This document shows positions 1-11,771 of a stretch of 64,000 nucleotides of DNA, piece by piece. How positions within the stretch are numbered: position 1 is the stretch's first letter; every line of letters begins with the position of its first letter. This DNA comes from Litoditis marina. Taxonomy: Eukaryota; Nematoda; Chromadorea; Rhabditida; Rhabditidae. Where the stretch lies: assembly GCA_964036275.1 (NCBI GenBank), contig OZ038433.1, positions 2,478,013 to 2,542,012 of the forward strand, in the 5' to 3' direction. The position numbers were made by a program, and so were the translations under genes. The notes below the pieces were generated by a model. It was not told where the DNA came from and did no database searches. It saw only the letters and a list, made by a program, of their open reading frames with translations.

Positions 1-295
1 CGAGATGAATAGTTTCTACCCTGCCACTTGTACCCTGTGGGTAGAAGATTTTATAATACAGTTTTGCAGCCTGTGGATAATCGATAATTTGATAATTTGA
101 GACTAGTTCTGACTGATTTCAGGGTCTAGTACAGTTTCTCACTGCAATTAGCTTATTTGAAGACTAATTACTTTAGTCGCAAAATAGTTTTTCTTCTAAA
201 TTTTGTACCTATCAACAATAGCCAACCCCGGGCGGTGGGCTGGGAGCCATGATTGCAGGGGACGGGTGACCGAGAAAGAACGGTGGCTAAATGTC

Positions 296-368
296 GATCT
301 CGTGGTGTAGTGGTTATCACATCTGTCTAACACACAGAAGGCCGGCGGTTCGAGCCCGCCCGAGATCA
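296..368 (+). tRNA. tRNA-Val (AAC), array copy 1, reference copy
   Basis: 73-nt intronless cloverleaf ending in discriminator A, with no encoded CCA. The 7-bp acceptor stem GATCTCG/CGAGATC is perfect. The D stem is GTG/CAC; the anticodon stem TCTGT/ACAGA encloses loop CTAACAC, giving anticodon AAC (valine GUU, and GUC/GUA if A34 becomes inosine). Variable loop AGGCC; T stem GGCGG/CCGCC with loop TTCGAGC. The Pol III A box (tggtgtagtgg) and B box (ggttcgagccc) are intact, and a TTTTT terminator starts 4 nt after the 3' end. The body resembles animal tRNA-Val(AAC). All other copies are compared with this one. Confidence 0.93.
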
Positions 369-774
369 TAGTTTTTGTTTTATTCTTTATTTTTCACGCA
401 AAGTAGAAAGAAGTATATCTTCTACCCTGACATTGATATTTACTGGGTAGTGCACTTTCTACGGTGAAATTTACACACTCGAGATGAATAGTTTCTACCC
501 TGCCACTTGTACCCTGTGGGTAGAAGATTTTATAATACAGTTTTGCAGCCTGTGGATAATCGATAATTTGATAATTTGAGACTAGTTCTGACTGATTTCA
601 GGGTCTAGTACAGTTTCTCACTGCAATTAGCTTATTTGAAGACTAATTACTTTAGTCGCAAAATAGTTTTTCTTCTAAATTTTGTACCTATCAACAATAG
701 CCAACCCCGGGCGGTGGGCTGGGAGCCATGATTGCAGGGGACGGGTGACCGAGAAAGAACGGTGGCTAAATGTC

Positions 775-847
775 GATCTCGTGGTGTAGTGGTTATCACA
801 TCTGTCTAACACACAGAAGGCCGGCGGTTCGAGCCCGCCCGAGATCA
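775..847 (+). tRNA. tRNA-Val (AAC), array copy 2
   Basis: Identical to the copy at 296; terminator tract present. Confidence 0.92.
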
Positions 848-1253
848 TAGTTTTTGTTTTATTCTTTATTTTTCACGCAAAGTAGAAAGAAGTATATCTT
901 CTACCCTGACATTGATATTTACTGGGTAGTGCACTTTCTACGGTGAAATTTACACACTCGAGATGAATAGTTTCTACCCTGCCACTTGTACCCTGTGGGT
1001 AGAAGATTTTATAATACAGTTTTGCAGCCTGTGGATAATCGATAATTTGATAATTTGAGACTAGTTCTGACTGATTTCAGGGTCTAGTACAGTTTCTCAC
1101 TGCAATTAGCTTATTTGAAGACTAATTACTTTAGTCGCAAAATAGTTTTTCTTCTAAATTTTGTACCTATCAACAATAGCCAACCCCGGGCGGTGGGCTG
1201 GGAGCCATGATTGCAGGGGACGGGTGACCGAGAAAGAACGGTGGCTAAATGTC

Positions 1254-1326
1254 GATCTCGTGGTGTAGTGGTTATCACATCTGTCTAACACACAGAAGGC
1301 CGGCGGTTCGAGCCCGCCCGAGATCA
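1254..1326 (+). tRNA. tRNA-Val (AAC), array copy 3
   Basis: Identical to the copy at 296; terminator tract present. Confidence 0.92.
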
Positions 1327-1732
1327 TAGTTTTTGTTTTATTCTTTATTTTTCACGCAAAGTAGAAAGAAGTATATCTTCTACCCTGACATTGATATTTA
1401 CTGGGTAGTGCACTTTCTACGGTGAAATTTACACACTCGAGATGAATAGTTTCTACCCTGCCACTTGTACCCTGTGGGTAGAAGATTTTATAATACAGTT
1501 TTGCAGCCTGTGGATAATCGATAACTTGATAATTTGAGACTAGTTCTGACTGATTTCAGGGTCTAGTACAGTTTCTCACTGCAATTAGCTTATTTGAAGA
1601 CTAATTACTTTAGTCGCAAAATAGTTTTTCTTCTAAATTTTGTACCTATCAACAATAGCCAACCCCGGGCGGTGGGCTGGGAGCCATGATTGCAGGGGAC
1701 GGGTGGCCGAGAAAGAACGGTGGCTAAATGTC

Positions 1733-1805
1733 GATCTCGTGGTGTAGTGGTTATCACATCTGTCTAACACACAGAAGGCCGGCGGTTCGAGCCCGCCCGA
1801 GATCA
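1733..1805 (+). tRNA. tRNA-Val (AAC), array copy 4
   Basis: Identical to the reference; its 5' flank reads gtggccgag instead of gtgaccgag. Confidence 0.92.
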
Positions 1806-2211
1806 TAGTTTTTGTTTTATTCTTTATTTTTCACGCAAAGTAGAAAGAAGTATATCTTCTACCCTGACATTGATATTTACTGGGTAGTGCACTTTCTACG
1901 GTGAAATTTACACACTCGAGATGAATAGTTTCTACCCTGCCACTTGTACCCTGTGGGTAGAAGATTTTATAATACAGTTTTGCAGCCTGTGGATAATCGA
2001 TAATTTGATAATTTGAGACTAGTTCTGACTGATTTCAGGGTCTAGTACAGTTTCTCACTGCAATTAGCTTATTTGAAGACTAATTACTTTAGTCGCAAAA
2101 TAGTTTTTCTTCTAAATTTTGTACCTATCAACAATAGCCAACCCCGGGCGGTGGGCTGGGAGCCATGATTGCAGGGGACGGGTGGCCGAGAAAGAACGGC
2201 GGCTAAATGTC

Positions 2212-2284
2212 GATCTCGTGGTGTAGTGGTTATCACATCTGTCTAACACACAGAAGGCCGGCGGTTCGAGCCCGCCCGAGATCA
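2212..2284 (+). tRNA. tRNA-Val (AAC), array copy 5
   Basis: Identical to the reference; the 5' flank has two changes (ggccgag and cggcggcta). Confidence 0.92.
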
Positions 2285-2690
2285 TAGTTTTTGTTTTATT
2301 CTTTATTTTTCACGCAAAGTAGAAAGAAGTATATCTTCTACCCTGACATTGATATTTACTGGGTAGTGCACTTTCTACGGTGAAATTTACACACTCGAGA
2401 TGAATAGTTTCTACCCTGCCACTTGTACCCTGTGGGTAGAAGATTTTATAATACAGTTTTGCAGCCTGTGGATAATCGATAATTTGATAATTTGAGACTA
2501 GTTCTGACTGATTTCAGGGTCTAGTACAGTTTCTCACTGCAATTAGCTTATTTGAAGACTAATTACTTTAGTCGCAAAATAGTTTTTCTTCTAAATTTTG
2601 TACCTATCAACAATAGCCAACCCCGGGCGGTGGGCTGGGAGCCATGATTGCAGGGGACGGGTGACCGAGAAAGAACGGTGGCTAAATGTC

Positions 2691-2763
2691 GATCTCGTGG
2701 TGTAGTGGTTATCACATCTGTCTAACACACAGAAGGCCGGCGGTTCGAGCCCGCCCGAGATCA
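2691..2763 (+). tRNA. tRNA-Val (AAC), array copy 6
   Basis: Identical to the reference copy. Confidence 0.92.
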
Positions 2764-3169
2764 TAGTTTTTGTTTTATTCTTTATTTTTCACGCAAAGTA
2801 GAAAGAAGTATATCTTCTACCCTGACATTGATATTTACTGGGTAGTGCACTTTCTACGGTGAAATTTACACACTCGAGATGAATAGTTTCTACCCTGCCA
2901 CTTGTACCCTGTGGGTAGAAGATTTTATAATACAGTTTTGCAGCCTGTGGATAATCGATAATTTGATAATTTGAGACTAGTTCTGACTGATTTCAGGGTC
3001 TAGTACAGTTTCTCACTGCAATTAGCTTATTTGAAGACTAATTACTTTAGTCGCAAAATAGTTTTTCTTCTAAATTTTGTACCTATCAACAATAGCCAAC
3101 CCCGGGCGGTGGGCTGGGAGCCATGATTGCAGGGGACGGGTGACCGAGAAAGAACGGTGGCTAAATGTC

Positions 3170-3242
3170 GATCTCGTGGTGTAGTGGTTATCACATCTGT
3201 CTAACACACAGAAGGCCGGCGGTTCGAGCCCGCCCGAGATCA
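3170..3242 (+). tRNA. tRNA-Val (AAC), array copy 7
   Basis: Identical to the reference copy. Confidence 0.92.
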
Positions 3243-3648
3243 TAGTTTTTGTTTTATTCTTTATTTTTCACGCAAAGTAGAAAGAAGTATATCTTCTACC
3301 CTGACATTGATATTTACTGGGTAGTGCACTTTCTACGGTGAAATTTACACACTCGAGATGAATAGTTTCTACCCTGCCACTTGTACCCTGTGGGTAGAAG
3401 ATTTTATAATACAGTTTTGCAGCCTGTGGATAATCGATAATTTGATAATTTGAGACTAGTTCTGACTGATTTCAGGGTCTAGTACAGTTTCTCACTGCAA
3501 TTAGCTTATTTGAAGACTAATTACTTTAGTCGCAAAATAGTTTTTCTTCTAAATTTTGTACCTATCAACAATAGCCAACCCCGGGCGGTGGGCTGGGAGC
3601 CATGATTGCAGGGGACGGGTGACCGAGAAAGAACGGTGGCTAAATGTC

Positions 3649-3721
3649 GATCTCGTGGTGTAGTGGTTATCACATCTGTCTAACACACAGAAGGCCGGCG
3701 GTTCGAGCCCGCCCGAGATCA
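3649..3721 (+). tRNA. tRNA-Val (AAC), array copy 8
   Basis: Identical to the reference copy. Confidence 0.92.
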
Positions 3722-4127
3722 TAGTTTTTGTTTTATTCTTTATTTTTCACGCAAAGTAGAAAGAAGTATATCTTCTACCCTGACATTGATATTTACTGGG
3801 TAGTGCACTTTCTACGGTGAAATTTACACACTCGAGATGAATAGTTTCTACCCTGCCACTTGTACCCTGTGGGTAGAAGATTTTATAATACAGTTTTGCA
3901 GCCTGTGGATAATCGATAATTTGATAATTTGAGACTAGTTCTGACTGATTTCAGGGTCTAGTACAGTTTCTCACTGCAATTAGCTTATTTGAAGACTAAT
4001 TACTTTAGTCGCAAAATAGTTTTTCTTCTAAATTTTGTACCTATCAACAATAGCCAACCCCGGGCGGTGGGCTGGGAGCCATGATTGCAGGGGACGGGTG
4101 ACCGAGAAAGAACGGTGGCTAAATGTC

Positions 4128-4200
4128 GATCTCGTGGTATAGTGGTTATCACATCTGTCTAACACACAGAAGGCCGGCGGTTCGAGCCCGCCCGAGATCA
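4128..4200 (+). tRNA. tRNA-Val (AAC), array copy 9, D-stem variant
   Basis: One change, G12>A at 4139 (gtggtatag). It breaks the G12-C23 D-stem pair and alters the A box, so this copy may be less active. Confidence 0.88.
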
Positions 4201-4606
4201 TAGTTTTTGTTTTATTCTTTATTTTTCACGCAAAGTAGAAAGAAGTATATCTTCTACCCTGACATTGATATTTACTGGGTAGTGCACTTTCTACGGTGAA
4301 ATTTACACACTCGAGATGAATAGTTTCTACCCTGCCACTTGTACCCTGTGGGTAGAAGATTTTATAATACAGTTTTGCAGCCTGTGGATAATCGATAATT
4401 TGATAATTTGAGACTAGTTCTGACTGATTTCAGGGTCTAGTACAGTTTCTCACTGCAATTAGCTTATTTGAAGACTACTTACTTTAGTCGCAAAATAGTT
4501 TTTCTTCTAAATTTTGTACCTATCAACAATAGCCAACCCCGGGCGGTGGGCTGGGAGCCATGATTGCAGGGGACGGGTGACCGAGAAAGAACGGTGGCTA
4601 AATGTC

Positions 4607-4679
4607 GATCTCGTGGTGTAGTGGTTATCACATCTGTCTAACACACAGAAGGCCGGCGGTTCGAGCCCGCCCGAGATCA
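4607..4679 (+). tRNA. tRNA-Val (AAC), array copy 10
   Basis: Identical to the reference; the preceding spacer has gactacttac for gactaattac. Confidence 0.92.
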
Positions 4680-5085
4680 TAGTTTTTGTTTTATTCTTTA
4701 TTTTTCACGCAAAGTAGAAAGAAGTATATCTTCTACCCTGACATTGATATTTACTGGGTAGTGCACTTTCTACGGTGAAATTTACACACTCGAGATGAAT
4801 AGTTTCTACCCTGCCACTTGTACCCTGTGGGTAGAAGATTTTATAATACAGTTTTGCAGCCTGTGGATAATCGATAATTTGATAATTTGAGACTAGTTCT
4901 GACTGATTTCAGGGTCTAGTACAGTTTCTCACTGCAATTAGCTTATTTGAAGACTAATTACTTTAGTCGCAAAATAGTTTTTCTTCTAAATTTTGTACCT
5001 ATCAACAATAGCCAACCCCGGGCGGTGGGCTGGGAGCCATGATTGCAGGGGACGGGTGACCGAGAAAGAACGGTGGCTAAATGTC

Positions 5086-5158
5086 GATCTCGTGGTGTAG
5101 TGGTTATCACATCTGTCTAACACACAGAAGGCCGGCGGTTCGAGCCCGCCCGAGATCA
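5086..5158 (+). tRNA. tRNA-Val (AAC), array copy 11
   Basis: Identical to the reference copy. Confidence 0.92.
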
Positions 5159-5564
5159 TAGTTTTTGTTTTATTCTTTATTTTTCACGCAAAGTAGAAAG
5201 AAGTATATCTTCTACCCTGACATTGATATTTACTGGGTAGTGCACTTTCTACGGTGAAATTTACACACTCGAGATGAATAGTTTCTACCCTGCCACTTGT
5301 ACCCTGTGGGTAGAAGATTTTATAATACAGTTTTGCAGCCTGTGGATAATCGATAATTTGATAATTTGAGACTAGTTCTGACTGATTTCAGGGTCTAGTA
5401 CAGTTTCTCACTGCAATTAGCTTATTTGAAGACTAATTACTTTAGTCGCAAAATAGTTTTTCTTCTAAATTTTGTACCTATCAACAATAGCCAACCCCGG
5501 GCGGTGGGCTGGGAGCCATGATTGCAGGGGACGGGTGACCGAGAAAGAACGGTGGCTAAATGTC

Positions 5565-5637
5565 GATCTCGTGGTGTAGTGGTTATCACATCTGTCTAAC
5601 ACACAGAAGGCCGGCGGTTCGAGCCCGCCCGAGATCA
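5565..5637 (+). tRNA. tRNA-Val (AAC), array copy 12
   Basis: Identical to the reference copy. Confidence 0.92.
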
Positions 5638-6043
5638 TAGTTTTTGTTTTATTCTTTATTTTTCACGCAAAGTAGAAAGAAGTATATCTTCTACCCTGAC
5701 ATTGATATTTACTGGGTAGTGCACTTTCTACGGTGAAATTTACACACTCGAGATGAATAGTTTCTACCCTGCCACTTGTACCCTGTGGGTAGAAGATTTT
5801 ATAATACAGTTTTGCAGCCTGTGGATAATCGATAATTTGATAATTTGAGACTAGTTCTGACTGATTTCAGGGTCTAGTACAGTTTCTCACTGCAATTAGC
5901 TTATTTGAAGACTAATTACTTTAGTCGCAAAATAGTTTTTCTTCTAAATTTTGTACCTATCAACAATAGCCAACCCCGGGCGGTGGGCTGGGAGCCATGA
6001 TTGCAGGGGACGGGTGGCCGAGAAAGAACGGTGGCTAAATGTC

Positions 6044-6116
6044 GATCTCGTGGTGTAGTGGTTATCACATCTGTCTAACACACAGAAGGCCGGCGGTTCG
6101 AGCCCGCCCGAGATCA
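6044..6116 (+). tRNA. tRNA-Val (AAC), array copy 13
   Basis: Identical to the reference; flanking changes ggccgag (5') and aaaggag (3' spacer). Confidence 0.92.
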
Positions 6117-6522
6117 TAGTTTTTGTTTTATTCTTTATTTTTCACGCAAAGTAGAAAGGAGTATATCTTCTACCCTGACATTGATATTTACTGGGTAGTG
6201 CACTTTCTACGGTGAAATTTACACACTCGAGATGAATAGTTTCTACCCTGCCACTTGTACCCTGTGGGTAGAAGATTTTATAATACAGTTTTGCAGCCTG
6301 TGGATAATCGATAATTTGATAATTTGAGACTAGTTCTGACTGATTTCAGGGTCTAGTACAGTTTCTCACTGCAATTAGCTTATTTGAAGACTAATTACTT
6401 TAGTCGCAAAATAGTTTTTCTTCTAAATTTTGTACCTATCAACAATAGCCAACCCCGGGCGGTGGGCTGGGAGCCATGATTGCAGGGGACGGGTGACCGA
6501 GAAAGAACGGTGGCTAAATGTC

Positions 6523-6595
6523 GATCTCGTGGTGTAGTGGTTATCACATCTGTCTAACACACAGAAGGCCGGCGGTTCGAGCCCGCCCGAGATCA
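6523..6595 (+). tRNA. tRNA-Val (AAC), array copy 14
   Basis: Identical to the reference copy. Confidence 0.92.
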
Positions 6596-7001
6596 TAGTT
6601 TTTGTTTTATTCTTTATTTTTCACGCAAAGTAGAAAGAAGTATATCTTCTACCCTGACATTGATATTTACTGGGTAGTGCACTTTCTACGGTGAAATTTA
6701 CACACTCGAGATGAATAGTTTCTACCCTGCCACTTGTACCCTGTGGGTAGAAGATTTTATAATACAGTTTTGCAGCCTGTGGATAATCGATAATTTGATA
6801 ATTTGAGACTAGTTCTGACTGATTTCAGGGTCTAGTACAGTTTCTCACTGCAATTAGCTTATTTGAAGACTACTTACTTTAGTCGCAAAATAGTTTTTCT
6901 TCTAAATTTTGTACCTATCAACAATAGCCAACCCCGGGCGGTGGGCTGGGAGCCATGATTGCAGGGGACGGGTGACCGAGAAAGAACGGTGGCTAAATGT
7001 C

Positions 7002-7074
7002 GATCTCGTGGTGTAGTGGTTATCACATCTGTCTAACACACAGAAGGCCGGCGGTTCGAGCCCGCCCGAGATCA
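7002..7074 (+). tRNA. tRNA-Val (AAC), array copy 15
   Basis: Identical to the reference; shares the gactacttac spacer variant with copy 10, suggesting segmental duplication within the array. Confidence 0.92.
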
Positions 7075-7480
7075 TAGTTTTTGTTTTATTCTTTATTTTT
7101 CACGCAAAGTAGAAAGAAGTATATCTTCTACCCTGACATTGATATTTACTGGGTAGTGCACTTTCTACGGTGAAATTTACACACTCGAGATGAATAGTTT
7201 CTACCCTGCCACTTGTACCCTGTGGGTAGAAGATTTTATAATACAGTTTTGCAGCCTGTGGATAATCGATAATTTGATAATTTGAGACTAGTTCTGACTG
7301 ATTTCAGGGTCTAGTACAGTTTCTCACTGCAATTAGCTTATTTGAAGACTAATTACTTTAGTCGCAAAATAGTTTTTCTTCTAAATTTTGTACCTATCAA
7401 CAATAGCCAACCCCGGGCGGTGGGCTGGGAGCCATGATTGCAGGGGACGGGTGACCGAGAAAGAACGGTGGCTAAATGTC

Positions 7481-7553
7481 GATCTCGTGGTGTAGTGGTT
7501 ATCACATCTGTCTAACACACAGAAGGCCGGCGGTTCGAGCCCGCCCGAGATCA
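7481..7553 (+). tRNA. tRNA-Val (AAC), array copy 16
   Basis: Identical to the reference copy. Confidence 0.92.
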
Positions 7554-7959
7554 TAGTTTTTGTTTTATTCTTTATTTTTCACGCAAAGTAGAAAGAAGTA
7601 TATCTTCTACCCTGACATTGATATTTACTGGGTAGTGCACTTTCTACGGTGAAATTTACACACTCGAGATGAATAGTTTCTACCCTGCCACTTGTACCCT
7701 GTGGGTAGAAGATTTTATAATACAGTTTTGCAGCCTGTGGATAATCGATAATTTGATAATTTGAGACTAGTTCTGACTGATTTCAGGGTCTAGTACAGTT
7801 TCTCACTGCAATTAGCTTATTTGAAGACTAATTACTTTAGTCGCAAAATAGTTTTTCTTCTAAATTTTGTACCTATCAACAATAGCCAACCCCGGGCGGT
7901 GGGCTGGGAGCCATGATTGCAGGGGACGGGTGACCGAGAAAGAACGGTGGCTAAATGTC

Positions 7960-8032
7960 GATCTCGTGGTGTAGTGGTTATCACATCTGTCTAACACACA
8001 GAAGGCCGGCGGTTCGAGCCCGCCCGAGATCA
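7960..8032 (+). tRNA. tRNA-Val (AAC), array copy 17
   Basis: Identical to the reference copy; last intact copy before the LTR element. Confidence 0.92.
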
Positions 8033-8453
8033 TAGTTTTTGTTTTATTCTTTATTTTTCACGCAAAGTAGAAAGAAGTATATCTTCTACCCTGACATTGA
8101 TATTTACTGGGTAGTGCACTTTCTACGGTGAAATTTACACACTCGAGATGAATAGTTTCTACCCTGCCACTTGTACCCTGTGGGTAGAAGATTTTATAAT
8201 ACAGTTTTGCAGCCTGTGGATAATCGATAATTTGATAATTTGAGACTAGTTCTGACTGATTTCAGGGTCTAGTACAGTTTCTCACTGCAATTAGCTTATT
8301 TGAAGACTAATTACTTTAGTCGCAAAATAGTTTTTCTTCTAAATTTTGTACCTATCAACAATAGCCAACCCCGGGCGGTGGGCTGGGAGCCATGATTGCA
8401 GGGGACGGGTGACCGAGAAAGAACGGTGGCTAAATGTCGATCTCGTGGTGTAG

Positions 8454-8854
8454 TGTCATGAGTCTGTCCTCTCGCAATGCTTGTGACCATACGTCCTATC
8501 ACTGCGAGAGGCGGGGTCAACCCGCCAGTTCCCCTTCCCTGTACCAGCCAAGATAGGTTCGTCTCTTTGGGATCTATCTTGGTCTGGATCCTAATAATAA
8601 CCGTAGTTTATGTATTACTCTTTTATTGTAGTGATGTTATTAACATGTCTGATATGAATTAGTATATAACTAAGACTTCTGTTATCGCTCAGGGAAGGGC
8701 AGTCCAGGGTTAAGCCCCTGCCTTTTGTCCTATATAAATTGAGGTTGGGTCCAAGGTGCCTTACAAACTTAACTAATATAAAACCGCTACACCGCGTGGA
8801 CCCTAGGTGTGTTCAGGCTCTGACCCAATAGGGGCCAGATCCTGTAGCATAACA
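8454..8854 (+). repeat. 5' LTR
   Basis: 401 bp, TGTCAT...AACA. It carries a TATA-like tatataaatt at 8731-8740, a plausible Pol II promoter for the element. No difference from the 3' LTR was found by eye, which dates the insertion as recent. Confidence 0.9.
8731..8740 (+). promoter_or_regulatory. Candidate LTR TATA box
   Basis: tatataaatt in the 5' LTR; the same motif recurs in the 3' LTR at about 11107. Position about 120 bp before the LTR end suits a U3/R boundary, but no transcript evidence is available. Confidence 0.4.
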
Positions 8855-8855
8855 G

Positions 8856-8873
8856 TGGAGATCCCGGATAACT
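8856..8873 (+). other. Candidate primer-binding site
   Basis: tggagatcccggataact begins 2 nt after the 5' LTR. Retroviral-type primer sites start with TGG, complementary to a tRNA CCA end. I could not match the rest to a specific tRNA; it is not complementary to the array tRNA-Val. Confidence 0.4.
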
Positions 8874-10817
8874 CACCAAGTGAGGGTTCCAATCACCATT
8901 CCTCGATTTTGTATGGCAAAAGTGACATTGTTTTTCGCAGCTTTTATTTCACAGTGAGTATTTTGTTGACGGTGTGCACGCTGTCAGGTTTGCAACCTAC
9001 CCTATTCCTCTCTGCTGCTCTAGTTTAGGAATGTGCGGAAAATAGCTACGTGGTCTAACCAGCCCCAGTCGTTTTTTTAATCTGTAAAGTAATGTTGACT
9101 GCCTGTTGTTTTGTTCCAGAATGTTTCTATAACTTGTGCACTTTCATATTTTATCTAAACAACTTTGCACAGCTTCTGAAATTTTCTGGAAACATTGAGC
9201 AGAAGACTCGCTCAAAGAGTGTATATTTTGTACATACTAGGAACTTGGGATGTTAGGGTTCAGAGACCGGTCGTTCCTTTCCTATTTAACTTTTTACGTA
9301 TCCAAGATATCAAATATGTGCCTAAATTATACCAAAATCCAATACTTATTTAATATATAATTAAATTTTCCATCAAAATCATAGTGCAAATATTGAATTC
9401 TTGGATACCGTATACATTTCCCATTCATATGCTGCTGCCTTATCCTGACCCATTGACCTCTCATAAATCATCATGTGATACATTGTAACCCACCGCCGTC
9501 TAATCTTCCATCTATATAGACCCTAGAGCAAACAGTTTATTACCACCAAAACGGGACCATTCCCAATACATACATTATTGGTAAGAAATTGTCCGCTATT
9601 CTCAGTTTATTCCATCCGTTATTGAGTTTATACGCGTTAGATTCACATAACTCCAAACGGGAGGCGCGATTTCTAGTTCGTTTTGCCTGGTACATTTGCT
9701 GATATTGATTTCAATACTCTTAGGTTCTAGTTTCATGTTTGAAGTCGGTGCATGTTCGGCACTTGCAATGTTTCTTTCGTCATGTATATTTATTTGTCTC
9801 GTGTTCAACCAATCGGAAGTTAACTGTCTTTCGATGGAATCGTGAGCTACTCGATCATCGTCGATACAGTTTCGAGTGTGACAATCATCAAGATCTACAA
9901 GATTCGGCGGTCTCATCGTCTAACACCTCGCTGTTTGAGCACGAAATGAGATGAACTCGGATTCCAAAGTCCAACATCACGCGGATACTCTTCCTTGCCT
10001 CATGAGTGGACGGCAACATGTCGCATTTCCACCAGAACAGTACGCGTCCACGAATCTTCTGAGAACTTCATATCCTGCATTCTGTCGAATCTTCAGATGT
10101 TGAATTGCTACGCCATCCTTCGGAGTTCCATTGTCTACAACCCCGGATGTTCATCAACGCATGCAGCTTCTCCAGAGGCCTACTCACTTGGTCCGAGAAC
10201 AAGAAGATCCGCTTTGAGTGTCCTGCCGTTCACTACCAGCAATGACTACGCCAAGCTCGTAGCCACATCGAAAATTGAGAAGGCCTTCGAGGATTGTAGG
10301 ACTACCTTGAATCTACTCGAATCGTCGCACTGACCGAAAGCCACGAAATGCAGAACTTTTTCTTCCGAAATCCACCACGTCGAGCCACTTTGAAGGCGAT
10401 TGAGAAAATGTCAGGAACCTGCACTAAACGTCACAAAGCCGACATCGCCTACTCCGTGCCAATCAGGACGAGATGTGCAGAAATCACGTTTCCTCAGTGC
10501 AGGAACCCGAGATGTCGAGTTTTCCAGCTCTCGGTTGATCACTTTAGTTCCAATTTCAGATCTCAAACCATTCCATCCATCACCGCAGGTACCGCGGTTG
10601 AGGTCAAATTGAAGAAAGTCGGGTCGCCAGGTCATGCCGTGCTGCGTTGGAGTGCCAGGCTTGCAGCTATGTCGAGGATTTGTATATATTTGCGATACAC
10701 TATATTGTGATCATGTTTTACTCCCCTCTCTCTCTCTTTTCTATCTTCAGTTTCAAGTCGTTTCATTCGTAATTATTATTTTCTCTCTATCTTTATGCAG
10801 TCGGGAGTCTGCTACTT

Positions 10818-10827
10818 AAAGGGGTGG
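10818..10827 (+). other. Candidate polypurine tract
   Basis: aaaggggtgg ends 2 nt before the 3' LTR TG, the usual position for plus-strand priming. Confidence 0.65.
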
Positions 10828-10829
10828 CG

Positions 10830-11230
10830 TGTCATGAGTCTGTCCTCTCGCAATGCTTGTGACCATACGTCCTATCACTGCGAGAGGCGGGGTCAACCCG
10901 CCAGTTCCCCTTCCCTGTACCAGCCAAGATAGGTTCGTCTCTTTGGGATCTATCTTGGTCTGGATCCTAATAATAACCGTAGTTTATGTATTACTCTTTT
11001 ATTGTAGTGATGTTATTAACATGTCTGATATGAATTAGTATATAACTAAGACTTCTGTTATCGCTCAGGGAAGGGCAGTCCAGGGTTAAGCCCCTGCCTT
11101 TTGTCCTATATAAATTGAGGTTGGGTCCAAGGTGCCTTACAAACTTAACTAATATAAAACCGCTACACCGCGTGGACCCTAGGTGTGTTCAGGCTCTGAC
11201 CCAATAGGGGCCAGATCCTGTAGCATAACA
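10830..11230 (+). repeat. 3' LTR
   Basis: 401 bp, matches the 5' LTR; followed directly by the duplicated target gtag and the rest of the tRNA. Confidence 0.9.
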
Positions 11231-11698
11231 GTAGTGGTTATCACATCTGTCTAACACACAGAAGGCCGGCGGTTCGAGCCCGCCCGAGATCATAGTTTTT
11301 GTTTTATTCTTTATTTTTCACGCAAAGTAGAAAGAAGTATATCTTCTACCCTGACATTGATATTTACTGGGTAGTGCACTTTCTACGGTGAAATTTACAC
11401 ACTCGAGATGAATAGTTTCTACCCTGCCACTTGTACCCTGTGGGTAGAAGATTTTATAATACAGTTTTGCAGCCTGTGGATAATCGATAATTTGATAATT
11501 TGAGACTAGTTCTGACTGATTTCAGGGTCTAGTACAGTTTCTCACTGCGATTAGCTTATTTGAAGACTAATTACTTTAGTCGCAAAATAGTTTTTCTTCT
11601 AAATTTTGTACCTATCAACAATAGCCAACCCCGGGCGGTGGGCTGGGAGCCATGATTGCAGGGGACGGGTGACCGAGAAAGAACGGTGGCTAAATGTC

Positions 11699-11771
11699 GA
11701 TCTCGTGGTGTAGTGGTTATCACATCTGTCTAACACACAGAAGGCCGGCGGTTCGAGCCCGCCCGAGATCA
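11699..11771 (+). tRNA. tRNA-Val (AAC), array copy 19
   Basis: Identical to the reference copy. Confidence 0.92.

Larger units (their letters stand above)
1..8453 (+). repeat. tRNA-Val tandem array, forward block I (479-bp unit)
   Basis: About 17.6 head-to-tail units of exactly 479 bp, each with one tRNA-Val(AAC) gene on +. A unit reads: GC-rich 5' flank (about 75 bp, ccccgggcggtgggctggga onward), tRNA, T-run terminator, then an AT-rich spacer with repeated ctaccctg motifs and a short inverted repeat (gtagaaagaagtatatcttctac). Units are nearly identical; only scattered single-base changes are seen, such as gacttac for aattac at about 4477 and 6872, ggccgag for gaccgag in units 4, 5 and 13, and one g>a in the tRNA at 4139. 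Such homogeneity implies recent amplification or ongoing concerted evolution. The window opens inside a unit. Confidence 0.95.
8855..10829. other. LTR element interior, no recognisable gene
   Basis: Only short ORFs are present. The largest on + are 9995-10333 (112 codons) and 10348-10710 (120 codons), which follow each other in different frames; the largest on - is 9602-9916 (104 codons). None shows zinc-knuckle, RT or integrase residues. They could be remnants of a frameshifted gag-like ORF, but nothing supports that directly. Confidence 0.5.
8454..11230 (+). mobile_element. Young LTR retrotransposon, non-autonomous or decayed
   Basis: Two direct 401-bp LTRs (8454-8854 and 10830-11230), each starting TGTCAT and ending AACA, appear identical by eye and flank a 1975-bp interior. 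The target duplication is gtag (8450-8453 and 11231-11234). A purine tract lies just before the 3' LTR. The interior has no ORF above 120 codons and no recognisable gag, protease, RT or integrase motif, so the element must move in trans (LARD/TRIM-like) or is a decayed copy. The 4-bp duplication fits a Ty3/gypsy-type integrase but does not prove the family. Orientation is inferred from the purine tract and LTR order. Confidence 0.9.
8439..11292 (+). pseudogene. tRNA-Val (AAC) copy 18, split by an LTR retrotransposon
   Basis: The first 15 nt of the tRNA lie at 8439-8453 and the remaining 58 nt at 11235-11292. Together they equal one complete 73-nt copy. The break is after nucleotide 15, inside the D loop and A box, and the 2777-bp element plus a 4-bp target duplication (gtag) fills the gap. 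The gene is disrupted as it stands. Confidence 0.93.

Noticed and set aside
8856..8873. Priming of the LTR element by the array's own tRNA-Val
   Set aside because: A site for that tRNA would read tggtgatctcg; the sequence here is tggagatcccgg.
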